Source: Verrucomicrobiaceae bacterium
GTDB taxonomy: Bacteria > Verrucomicrobiota > Verrucomicrobiia > Verrucomicrobiales > Verrucomicrobiaceae
Reading direction: 5' to 3'
Length of the DNA stretch: 64,000 nt
Assembly: GCA_016795465.1 (NCBI GenBank)
Contig: JAEUHK010000126.1
Location: 186,001 to 250,000 of the forward strand
Shown: one piece after another, positions 1-7,909 of the stretch
Position numbering within the stretch: the stretch's first letter is position 1
Layout: each line of letters begins with the position of its first letter
The notes under the pieces: generated by a model
The model's input: only the letters and a program-made list of their open reading frames with translations
Databases searched by the model: none
What the model was told of the DNA's origin: nothing
Translations under genes and position numbers: made by a program

Positions 1-2292
1 GAGCTTTTCGCGCAACTCATCGACGGTGAGCCCCGCGGCCTGGATGTCGCGCGCATGCAGGTAGGTGAGGCGGCCATCAGGACCGATGGAGACTTCCGCA
101 CGTTGATGGCCTTCAAAGCCGGGCATGTTGATGTTCACGGCATCGCCCGGGCCGAGACGAAGCGGCTCGGGTGAAGGAGCTGCATTCGCCAAAGCGGACG
201 AAAGCACCAGCAGCGCGGCGAAACGTGCCAGCGCCATCGGCTTGAGCGTGGGGGCGTGATCGAGCACGGCCGCGACGAGGCGGCAGCCGGTGTCGCGATA
301 CATGCGGAGCGTGTCGCTCACGTTTTGCACACGGGAATGACCGCTGCGTCCGGCCCAGATGAGATTCGGCAGACGTTCGGCGATGAGCAGCGCCTCCGGC
401 TGCTCGACGGAAGGCAGCGTGATGAGGATGACGAGCTGCGGCGAGGTGCGCCAAAGATTCATGGCGGTGAGCCACTGCTGCCGCTGGGTGGCTGTCCATG
501 TCCAACCGGGACCGATGCGCAGCGAGCAAACAGTATCGCCCGCCTCACGAAGATGCGTGATGACCTGCTCCGGGTCACGCACGGCCTCTTCGAGGTCAAA
601 CTGGCCCTCGGTGGAGATCGTGATGCAATTCAAGCCGCGGCGCACGGCGGCCATGGCGAGCCGGTTGGTCATGCGTGAGGCCGTTTCCGCATCATCCGCA
701 TGCATGAGGCCGCACACGGTGGCCTCGCCACGAGCCGGGATGACAAGCATGGGCTGCAAACGTGTCCACGTGCGGAAGGCCCAGGCCTCCTCGCTCTCGT
801 GGAGCTGCCGCTGATCCTGCGGCAGCAGGCCGATGACGGGCACGCCGGTGGCGCGTTTCAGATCGCCCGCACTGCGGATGCGGCCATCGAGCAGCGTGAA
901 GGTGATCGCGAGCAAGGCGACGACGCCTGCTCCAGCCGCGAAACCTCCGCCGGTGACCATGGCGAGCTTTTGCGTGGGTTTTACCGACGCCACATCCTGC
1001 GGGCGGTCCATGGCGAAGAGCTTGAAGTAGCCCTGCGCATCTTCTTCAAACAGAGCGGCCTCACGCTGGCGGCCGGCGAGCAGGTCACGCGAGGCTTCCA
1101 AGGTCTGCTGCTTCGATTTGATGCTGGCGTATTCCATCGCCTTGCGCGGGAGGGTGGCGAGGCGGTCGTTCAACTCCGTGCGCACGGTCTCCAGCTTGCC
1201 GAGCTGCTCCTGCATGACCTTTTTCTCGGAGCGAAGGCGCACGAGCTCCAGGTAAAGACTCTCCGCCACGGCGCTCTCGCCGGGCTTTGGCGGCGCATCG
1301 GCACGCGGGCCGCTGTTTTTGAGCTGTGCCTCCATGGCAGCGAGCTTTTCACGCGCCTCGATCATCGTGGGATGCTCATCGGTGTAGCGCACGGCGAGCT
1401 CAGCGAGCTGTCGGCGGGCCGCATCGAGGCGTGCGGCATTGGTATCGACCTTGGAGAGTTCGTTTTCGACGCCCTGGATGCGCAGGTCGAGTGTCTCGTG
1501 GTCGAGCTTCAGCGTCTCATACTTCAGCGTGAAGTTTCCCAGCTCGCCAAGCCAGGCGTCCATCTGCTTGTCCGCATCGACGAGCTGCTCCCGCTTCGCG
1601 TAATCGAGGAGTTCCTCGTTTGCCTTCACGAGGTCGGACTCGGTGCGCTTGATCTGCTCTTGAAGGAACTGGCGCATCTCCGTGGCGGAGCCGCGCTGGA
1701 GATCGCGGGCGAGCTGGAGCACCTCGGCGGTGTAGGCCTGGAGGATGGCGAGCGATGCCTCCGGGCTCTTGTCGCAGGTCATGCTGATGGAGACGACATC
1801 GGTGTTTCGCTCGGGAGCGATGATGAGGCCGGAACGGATCACGCTTTCATCGAAGCGGCCTTCGAGACGCTTCGCCGCGCCTTCGACGACGGCTCCATTG
1901 TGCATCAGCTTGATGAAGGTGGGAATCGTCATGTCACGCGGGCGGAAGGCCTCGCCGGAGTCGGACTGGCGGAAGGCGGACGCGGCCTCCTGCTTGACGA
2001 TTTGCGCCTTCGCGGTGTGCAGGGTCTCGAAGCGCTTGTAGCCCACGCTGAACATGCCCGCGGCCAGCACGCCGCCGGCGATGAGCATCAGCCACCAGCG
2101 GCGCACGACGGCATCAATGAGGCGCAGAGGATCAAAAGGCAGCTTCAGGCCGCTGGCGGCCGCCTGGGGGCTTTCCTCCGCGGGATCGGCATCGAGGAGC
2201 ACCTCCGCACGACGCCGGGCCAGCGTGCGACGACGCATCACCCGGGGGCGGAGATGGTTCGGAGCAGATGGAGTCAGGGCGAGGTCAGACAT
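1..2292 (-). CDS. Wzz co-polymerase / degenerate BY-kinase / Wza-type export fusion, 3' end outside window
   Basis: At least 764 codons are open from ATG 2292 to the window edge. An inner-membrane helix (about residues 65-85), a long coiled-coil middle (about 190-400) and a second helix (about 440-468) form a PCP-2a/Wzz chain-length regulator. Residues about 470-680 follow the BY-kinase layout (RSAGDLKRATGVPVIGLLP at its start), but the P-loop position reads ADDAETAS, without GK(S/T), so kinase activity is probably lost. At residue 686 the same frame enters a signal-peptide-like hydrophobic stretch, then LRLGPGDAVNINMPGF and GPDGRLTYL, the start of a polysaccharide export (Wza/OPX) domain. 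No stop codon separates the modules and no ribosome binding site precedes the internal Met686. The gene overlaps the upstream glycosyltransferase by 19 bp and has an operator-like palindrome before its ATG. A missed frameshift cannot be excluded. Confidence 0.85.
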   Translation of the reverse strand, partial: MSDLALTPSAPNHLRPRVMRRRTLARRRAEVLLDADPAEESPQAAASGLKLPFDPLRLIDAVVRRWWLMLIAGGVLAAGMFSVGYKRFETLHTAKAQIVKQEAASAFRQSDSGEAFRPRDMTIPTFIKLMHNGAVVEGAAKRLEGRFDESVIRSGLIIAPERNTDVVSISMTCDKSPEASLAILQAYTAEVLQLARDLQRGSATEMRQFLQEQIKRTESDLVKANEELLDYAKREQLVDADKQMDAWLGELGNFTLKYETLKLDHETLDLRIQGVENELSKVDTNAARLDAARRQLAELAVRYTDEHPTMIEAREKLAAMEAQLKNSGPRADAPPKPGESAVAESLYLELVRLRSEKKVMQEQLGKLETVRTELNDRLATLPRKAMEYASIKSKQQTLEASRDLLAGRQREAALFEEDAQGYFKLFAMDRPQDVASVKPTQKLAMVTGGGFAAGAGVVALLAITFTLLDGRIRSAGDLKRATGVPVIGLLPQDQRQLHESEEAWAFRTWTRLQPMLVIPARGEATVCGLMHADDAETASRMTNRLAMAAVRRGLNCITISTEGQFDLEEAVRDPEQVITHLREAGDTVCSLRIGPGWTWTATQRQQWLTAMNLWRTSPQLVILITLPSVEQPEALLIAERLPNLIWAGRSGHSRVQNVSDTLRMYRDTGCRLVAAVLDHAPTLKPMALARFAALLVLSSALANAAPSPEPLRLGPGDAVNINMPGFEGHQRAEVSIGPDGRLTYLHARDIQAAGLTVDELREKL

Positions 2293-3476
2293 GGTGTGCG
2301 AAGGTGCTGCAACCCCGCGCCGGGACAATCCCCCCAGGTGGGGGAAAGACGCCCGCCGTAGGCATGCATGACCTGCGCCGCATTCTTCGACCAGTCGAAG
2401 CGCTTCGCATTCTCCAAACCGGCACGCACGAGGTTCTCGCGGCGCTCGGGACTGCTGGCGATGAAGCGCATGGCCTCCGCGATGTCGATGGCATCCTCGG
2501 GGTTCACGATTTGCGCCGCATTCGCCACGACTTCATCCAGCGAACCGGAAATGGAGCTGATCACCGGCGTGCCGCAGGCCATCGCCTCGACGGGCGGCAG
2601 GCCGAAGCCTTCGAACAACGAGGGATAAACCATGCAGGAGGCGGCACGGTAGAGATTCGGCAGCGCGTCATCCTCGACGAAGCCGAGGAAGCGGATGTCA
2701 TCGGCGAAGGGGCTGGCCTTCGCGGCGGCGTGGATGTGCTCCGCACCATGCCAGTCACTCCCGGCGAGCACGAGCTGCCAGGGGCTGTTCGTGAGCCGTT
2801 TGAACCAGGTGAAGGCCTCAATGAGCCGGACATGATTTTTGGCCGGATGCTCCACCCGCGAGACGTAGAGAAAAAAGGGCTGCGTGAGATTCCAGCGCTC
2901 CTTCGCCTGCTGCGAGGCCGTGGCACGGTCTCCCGGCTGGAAGCGGCGATGGTCGATGCCATTGAGGATGACCTTCTGCTGCTCCAGCGGGATGCCAAAG
3001 AAGCGCTGCACATCCCGCGCGGTGCTGGAGCTGACCGTGAGGATCTGGTCCTGCTGGCGGGCGAGGTGCTTCACGACGATGCGGCCGTAGAGCATGCGGG
3101 CGAGGTCGTATTTGCCGCGCACATGAAAGGGCGCGAGATCGTGAATGGTGGAGACGAGGCGGCAGGGCGCTTTGCCGAGCATGCGGCGGTAGCTGGGCAC
3201 ATGGAGCACGTCGATCTGGTTCCGTGCCAGCCAGCGTGGCAGCACGAGCTGATGCCAGAGGATGTTTTTGACCGCGGGCCGCCATGTCTCGGAGACGGGG
3301 ATGATCTTCATCCGGTCGCGGACGAAGTCGAAGAGCGGGATGTCCTCCTCCAGCACGAGGAGGTGGAAGTTGACCTCGCCCGCATGGGCGAGCAGGGCGC
3401 GGGTGAGGGCGAGCACATACTGGCCCACGCCGCTTTTGCCGCGCTGCATGACGCTGGTGGAAAGGGCGATGTTCAT
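2274..3476 (-). CDS. GT4 family glycosyltransferase
   Basis: A 400-residue cytoplasmic GT-B enzyme that transfers a sugar from a nucleotide donor to the growing lipid-linked repeat unit. The N-terminus MNIALSTSVMQRGKSGVGQY is typical of mannosyltransferase-like GT4 proteins. The C-terminal donor domain carries EGFGLPPVEAMACGTPV with the paired glutamates. An upstream in-frame extension exists but is rejected, because ATG 3476 overlaps the stop of the preceding gene as ATGA, which suggests translational coupling. The last 25 or so residues are translated through the palindrome that precedes the next gene and look unconserved. Donor and acceptor cannot be read from sequence. Confidence 0.9.
   Translation of the reverse strand: MNIALSTSVMQRGKSGVGQYVLALTRALLAHAGEVNFHLLVLEEDIPLFDFVRDRMKIIPVSETWRPAVKNILWHQLVLPRWLARNQIDVLHVPSYRRMLGKAPCRLVSTIHDLAPFHVRGKYDLARMLYGRIVVKHLARQQDQILTVSSSTARDVQRFFGIPLEQQKVILNGIDHRRFQPGDRATASQQAKERWNLTQPFFLYVSRVEHPAKNHVRLIEAFTWFKRLTNSPWQLVLAGSDWHGAEHIHAAAKASPFADDIRFLGFVEDDALPNLYRAASCMVYPSLFEGFGLPPVEAMACGTPVISSISGSLDEVVANAAQIVNPEDAIDIAEAMRFIASSPERRENLVRAGLENAKRFDWSKNAAQVMHAYGGRLSPTWGDCPGAGLQHLRTPCLTSP
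2331..2344 (-). promoter_or_regulatory. Shared palindromic operator-like site 1
   Basis: The plus strand shows CCC-C-CAGGTG-G-GGG, centred 45 bp before the ATG of the Wzz/Wza fusion. It is one of six related sites in the window. This copy lies inside the 3' coding end of the upstream glycosyltransferase, so it may provide an internal, separately controlled start for the fusion gene. Confidence 0.6.
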
Positions 3477-5452
3477 GAACGGGAAGACTTGTGATAGACC
3501 AGCGCACCGGTGATCTCCTTCATGGAGCCGCAGCCGAAGACGGCGAGATCGGCCGCGTAACGTCTTAAAAGCCGCTTGGGCTCCTGCAGCAGTCGAAAGA
3601 CCCATTCGAGGCCGCATTTGCGCATCCACATCGGCGCTCGCCGCATGGAACCCGCGAGGAAATCAATCGTGGCACCGACGCCGACGCTCACGGGCACGCC
3701 GAGGGTTTGATAGTTTCTCGCGATCCACTTTTCCTGCTTCGGGCAGCCGAAGGAGACGAGCAGCAGATCGGGCTCGGCCTCGCGAATGCGGCGGTTGATG
3801 GCGTCGTGGTTCATTTTGTCCAGCGGCGCAAACGGCGGTGAGAACGCACCGGCGATTTCGAGCTCGGGATACTGTGTTTCGACATTCCGCACGGCCCGGG
3901 CGAGCACGCCGCGTTCACCGCCGAGGAAGAAGACACGCCAGCGCTTCTTTTCCGCCATGGTGAGCAATTCAGGCACGAGATCTGAGCCCGCGACACGCTC
4001 CGGCAGAGGCTTGCCGAGCCAGCGTGAGAGCCAGACGAGCGGCGTGCCATCGCAAACAACGAGGTGCGCCTGGTCGAGGATGCGGCGCAGCTCGGTGTCG
4101 TGCGTGGATTGCACGAGGAAATCGACATTCGCGGTGGCGAGATAGTGCGGCTGGCGTGAGTCGATCATCTCGGTGATGCGCTCGATGGTCTGCGGCATGG
4201 TCACGACATCGAGCGGCACGTTCATGATGCGGATCTGTTTGCGCTCCGCAGGCTTGAAACGGGCCTCGATGACTTTGCAAAGCCCCGCGCCGATGCGTCG
4301 CCATCCAAAACGCTCTTTCGCGGTGCGAATGCCATTCACACGGAGATGCTCGCGAAGTGGCGAGTTTTGCAAAGCGCGGATGATTTGATCTGCGAATGCC
4401 TCGCTGGTATCGGCGAGCAGGATGTTGGTCTCATGCTTCAAATCGAGTCCCTGGGCTCCGATGGTCGTCGAAACGACCGGCGTGCCGATGGCGAGGCTTT
4501 CGACGATTTTCAGCCGTGTGCCGCCACCGATGCGCAGCGGCACCATTTGCAGCCAGGAGCGTCGATAATAGGGGCGCACGTCCTCGACGCTGCCGGTGAC
4601 GGTCACGCCGGGGCACTGCGCATAGGCCTGCACCTCGCGAACGGGTGATTTGCCAACGATGAGCACTTTGAGGTTTGGCACGGCTTGAAGAATGCGGTCG
4701 TGGATGCCGCTGAAGAACCAGCGCAGGGCATCGACATTCGGCGTGTAGTCCATCGCACCGCAAAAGAGCACCGTTGGCTGCGCGGCGAGAGGCTCGGGAT
4801 TGATGTCCGCCTTGAAGAAATCGAGATCGACACCATTCGCGATGACTTGCACGGGCACTTCCGTGCTGATGCGCTGGCGCACGAAGACCTCGTCATCCGG
4901 TCCGCACAGCACCTGGAGCTGGCTGCGACGGGCGATCTTCCGCTCAAAGAGCCACATCTTCGCGAGATGCTCACCCGCGAGGAACTTGTCCTTGATGTTG
5001 TTCGTGTTGAACGCGGCCTGCTGGATCTGGAATTGCAGGTCCACGCGGCTGCGGTCGATGCTCAGCGGGATGTCCTTGTGCTCATCGAGAAAATACTGCG
5101 CCAGCACGATGTCACAGACATGCACGAGGTCGTAGCGTCGGCTGTTGACCTGACGGCGGATGGCCTCGGCGATGTGTGGCAGCCTCCAATGCCGGATGGA
5201 AGAGGGCAGAAGGTTCAGCAAGCGGTCGGGGAAGAACTTCGGCCATTTGGGATGCTCGAAAGGCACGAAGGTCACTTCACGGCAAAAGGCCTCAAACACC
5301 CCGCGGTGCTCCATGCGCTCTCCTCCTTCGCTCAAGGCGATGAGATCGACGGTGTGCTCGCGGGCCAGCTCACGCAGCAGATGGAAGGTGCGTTGGTAGG
5401 TTCCGCGGTCGATCGGATACGGGATGTATGGATAGATGACGAGGATGTTCAT
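3473..5452 (-). CDS. Bifunctional glycosyltransferase: GT4 fused to WecG/TagA/CpsF (GT26)
   Basis: A 659-residue protein. Residues 1 to about 400 are a GT4 enzyme beginning MNILVIYPYIPYPIDRG with GGTRLKIVESLAIGTPVV in the donor domain. Residues about 410-659 are a GT26 (WecG/TagA/CpsF) domain with TANVDF, DGTPLVW, ERVAGSDL, FFLGG, FGCPKQEKWI and GVGATIDFLAG. Known GT26 enzymes add the second sugar (for example ManNAcA or ManNAc) to an undecaprenyl-linked sugar, so this protein may carry out two consecutive early steps of repeat-unit synthesis. ATG 5452 is chosen because it begins the GT4 fold; an upstream ATG at 5491 is possible. Its stop overlaps the next gene as ATGA. Confidence 0.9.
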   Translation of the reverse strand: MNILVIYPYIPYPIDRGTYQRTFHLLRELAREHTVDLIALSEGGERMEHRGVFEAFCREVTFVPFEHPKWPKFFPDRLLNLLPSSIRHWRLPHIAEAIRRQVNSRRYDLVHVCDIVLAQYFLDEHKDIPLSIDRSRVDLQFQIQQAAFNTNNIKDKFLAGEHLAKMWLFERKIARRSQLQVLCGPDDEVFVRQRISTEVPVQVIANGVDLDFFKADINPEPLAAQPTVLFCGAMDYTPNVDALRWFFSGIHDRILQAVPNLKVLIVGKSPVREVQAYAQCPGVTVTGSVEDVRPYYRRSWLQMVPLRIGGGTRLKIVESLAIGTPVVSTTIGAQGLDLKHETNILLADTSEAFADQIIRALQNSPLREHLRVNGIRTAKERFGWRRIGAGLCKVIEARFKPAERKQIRIMNVPLDVVTMPQTIERITEMIDSRQPHYLATANVDFLVQSTHDTELRRILDQAHLVVCDGTPLVWLSRWLGKPLPERVAGSDLVPELLTMAEKKRWRVFFLGGERGVLARAVRNVETQYPELEIAGAFSPPFAPLDKMNHDAINRRIREAEPDLLLVSFGCPKQEKWIARNYQTLGVPVSVGVGATIDFLAGSMRRAPMWMRKCGLEWVFRLLQEPKRLLRRYAADLAVFGCGSMKEITGALVYHKSSRS

Positions 5453-5511
5453 GTGGGCCGTGATGATGGCCTGCGGACGCTGGTAATGCATCGCCCGCAA
5501 GTGAGGGGAGA

Positions 5512-6576
5512 TTAGTTGAAGCGATGCCAGAGCGTGGTGTAGGCCAGCATGCGCTCGCGGGTGATGAGGAGGTTTTCCCACAGCATAAGGCAGAGGGCGT
5601 GCAGCAGGGACTCGCGTGGATGACGCTCCACGGGTTGCGGCACGCCGAGCGGCACATGCGGCGTGCGCAGATGCTGGAGAATGTTTTTCCACAGCGGTTG
5701 CTCCGGGCATTTGTTGAGCCTGTCCTTCGCATACTCGGCCGGTGTGGCATACAGCAGGCCCAGGCGACGGGCTTCGATGTTCAAAAAGATGCCGCGGGCC
5801 AGTTCCGTGACATCCGCGTGCAGTTCGGCGAGCGTTTCGCGGCTTTCGTTGGAGCGATGCGGATGCAGTTTGAACTCCACGCCGATGGCGTGATGCCTGC
5901 GAACGGCTTCATCCGCACCGAGAAGCCGATGACGCTCTCGGCAGCTCCAGTGATAACGGCCTTCGGCGGCCAGCAAAGCATCACCGAGGGCAAGCTGCGC
6001 CTTGGCGATGTTTCGCGCGACGAAGTCGGCATCGTCCGCGGTGAAGGCGGGACTCTGGAGACGCTCTTTCGCGAACAAGAGGCCGGAGCAACGATTGAAG
6101 AGCAGCCGCGTGGCCTCGCGGAGCGGGATGTGCGAGGCATTGCGATGATGGGCGCAGCCTCTGAGCAGATGGTCATCGCCGATGAGCCAGCGATGTCCCA
6201 TGACGAGGTCGTAGTAGAACATGCTCGTCTCCGCCCGGCGCAGTTCGGCAGCGGAGATGACCTTGAATTCGACCTCGATGCCCGCGGACGGCGTGAGACG
6301 CTCGCCGAGCGCATGCAGGGCTCTTTTGAAGCGTCGCTCATTAAGAAAGGTGCTGCCGCGGATGAAGACGAAGAACTCGATGTCGTTGTAGGGCGCATCA
6401 CCGTCTTCCGTGACGAGCACGCCGCCTTCACCGCGACCGTAACCACCGGCGAGGGCGAGGCCTTCGAGCTTCGAGGCGGGAATGAGGGTCTTCACGCCAT
6501 CACGCACGGCATCGCACACCTTTTCAAGGTGCCGCTCCAGCTTCTCGCTGCCATCGAGGGTGAAACGCCTGCTCAT
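5512..6576 (-). CDS. Nucleotidyltransferase-fold protein of unknown role
   Basis: A 354-residue soluble protein. Residues 44-50 read GGYGRGE and residues 65-67 D-I-E, matching the GG(x)...(D/E)h(D/E) signature of the polymerase-beta nucleotidyltransferase fold. A further acidic strand (IEVEFKV) near residue 100 could supply the third metal ligand. The remainder is helical without a recognised domain. The start overlaps the upstream glycosyltransferase stop as ATGA, so it is co-translated with sugar-assembly genes. It could transfer a nucleotidyl or related phosphoryl group to a sugar, lipid or protein, but no specific function can be assigned. Confidence 0.75.
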   Translation of the reverse strand: MSRRFTLDGSEKLERHLEKVCDAVRDGVKTLIPASKLEGLALAGGYGRGEGGVLVTEDGDAPYNDIEFFVFIRGSTFLNERRFKRALHALGERLTPSAGIEVEFKVISAAELRRAETSMFYYDLVMGHRWLIGDDHLLRGCAHHRNASHIPLREATRLLFNRCSGLLFAKERLQSPAFTADDADFVARNIAKAQLALGDALLAAEGRYHWSCRERHRLLGADEAVRRHHAIGVEFKLHPHRSNESRETLAELHADVTELARGIFLNIEARRLGLLYATPAEYAKDRLNKCPEQPLWKNILQHLRTPHVPLGVPQPVERHPRESLLHALCLMLWENLLITRERMLAYTTLWHRFN

Positions 6577-7787
6577 GCGCTGAGAAATTCCTCCACTTGA
6601 TCGACGATGGGCCGCATGGCGAAGCGCCGGCGCACCTCGTCGTGGCCGTTGATGGTGATGCTGTCACGCAGCGCCGCATCGTTTTGCAGCAGCAGGATGC
6701 GCTCGGCGAGGTGGCCGGCATCGCCCGCATCGTAGGTGAGGGCGTTGTCGGCATGCCGGAAGAGCTCGCGGCTGCCGCCGGTGAGCGTTCCGATGACCGG
6801 CAGGCCGCAGCTCATGGCCTCCAGCGGCGTCAGAGCAAAGGGCTCCTCCCATTCGGAGGTGAAAAGCAGCGCGTCATGGCTGCGATAGACTTCCGGCATT
6901 TGGTCCGGCGTGGCGCTGTGCCAAGAGACGGGCAGGTGATGCTCCGCCGCGAATTTCTTCAAGCCATCGACATAGGCCGCGTCGCCTTTGCCATAGATGC
7001 TGAGCACGCCTTGGAAGCTCTCTTTGAGCAAGGTGAGCGCCCGCAGCGCCGTGTGGATACCTTTGTCCTCGGCGAGACGGCCCACCCAGAGCCAGCGTCG
7101 TGGCTCACGCAGCACCGGCGTGCCGCTGAAGTGCTCCGTATCGACCGGGCAATGAATAACCGCTCCATGCCCGACATCGTAACCTTGCTGCGCGGTCAGT
7201 TCGCGAAGACGGGCGCTGGTGAAGTAGAGCTTTGGGAAGCGGATGTCGCTGACGGGGTTGGTGGGGGCGAGGGGATGGAGACGCTTGCGTCGCCCGCCGA
7301 GCGTCCACAGCAGGCGCTGGGCCTGGGAGCCGAGCGAGCCCTCGCGGCGGTTCCACCAGTCGAGCCACACATCCGCCTTGAGGCTGCGCAGGATCCAGTG
7401 ATCGCTCACATCGTAAACCACACGCACGCCAAGCTGCTGAAGCGTGAGGCAAAGCGACTTCGACAGGCCGTTCATGCACCAGACATGCACGACATCCGGT
7501 TTGAAAGCGGCGATCTCGTCACGCAGCGTCTCATTGTTGTGCGTTTCGAGATGCTGGAGGCGGCTCAGCGGCAGCCAGGGATGGCCGTAGTAGCCGTGGA
7601 TGCGCAGCTTGCGATGCACATGCGCCTGATTTTCCGGCGCAGGCTGCGTGGCGAGGCCGTGATCGCTGGTCAGGACACGCACCTCATGGCCTCGGGCACG
7701 CAGCGCCTCCGTGATGGCAGCGCAGCGAAGTTCGTAGCCTCCGACGTAAAAGGGCGGGTAGAGATTGGTCAGCGTGAGGATGCGCAT
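6573..7787 (-). CDS. GT4 family glycosyltransferase
   Basis: A 404-residue GT-B glycosyltransferase and the first gene of block A. The acceptor domain opens MRILTLTNLYPPFYVGGYE, the glycine-rich GT4 start. The donor domain has WVGRLAEDKGIHTAL and EEPFALTPLEAMSCGLPV. It is cytoplasmic or peripheral to the inner membrane and probably extends the lipid-linked repeat unit. An operator-like palindrome lies 55 bp before the ATG, shared with the divergent histidine kinase. The sugar specificity is unknown. Confidence 0.9.
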   Translation of the reverse strand: MRILTLTNLYPPFYVGGYELRCAAITEALRARGHEVRVLTSDHGLATQPAPENQAHVHRKLRIHGYYGHPWLPLSRLQHLETHNNETLRDEIAAFKPDVVHVWCMNGLSKSLCLTLQQLGVRVVYDVSDHWILRSLKADVWLDWWNRREGSLGSQAQRLLWTLGGRRKRLHPLAPTNPVSDIRFPKLYFTSARLRELTAQQGYDVGHGAVIHCPVDTEHFSGTPVLREPRRWLWVGRLAEDKGIHTALRALTLLKESFQGVLSIYGKGDAAYVDGLKKFAAEHHLPVSWHSATPDQMPEVYRSHDALLFTSEWEEPFALTPLEAMSCGLPVIGTLTGGSRELFRHADNALTYDAGDAGHLAERILLLQNDAALRDSITINGHDEVRRRFAMRPIVDQVEEFLSA

Positions 7788-7835
7788 GGCGGGGTGAGAG
7801 CGGCATGTTCATCGGTTCACGGGGGGATGTCAGTC

Positions 7836-7849
7836 CCCTCAAGTGCGGG
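7836..7849 (-). promoter_or_regulatory. Shared palindromic operator-like site 2
   Basis: The plus strand shows CCC-T-CAAGTG-C-GGG, centred 55 bp before the glycosyltransferase ATG at 7787 and about 67 bp before the divergent histidine-kinase start. It is the only copy between two divergently transcribed genes of the exopolysaccharide locus proper and could act on either. Confidence 0.5.
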
Positions 7850-7909
7850 TGCATGACGTGGCGGCAAACGGGAAAAGCGTGTATAAGTTTCTGCATCGAC
7901 CTTTAGCCC

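Noticed and set aside
700..2361. Long plus-strand frame of 553 codons
   Set aside because: It is the antisense shadow of the Wzz/Wza fusion gene; the minus strand gives recognisable protein domains throughout and this frame gives none.
2268..3494. Long plus-strand frame of 408 codons
   Set aside because: It is the antisense of a clear GT4 gene, a common effect of GC-rich codon use; the same applies to the long plus-strand frames opposite the other minus-strand genes.
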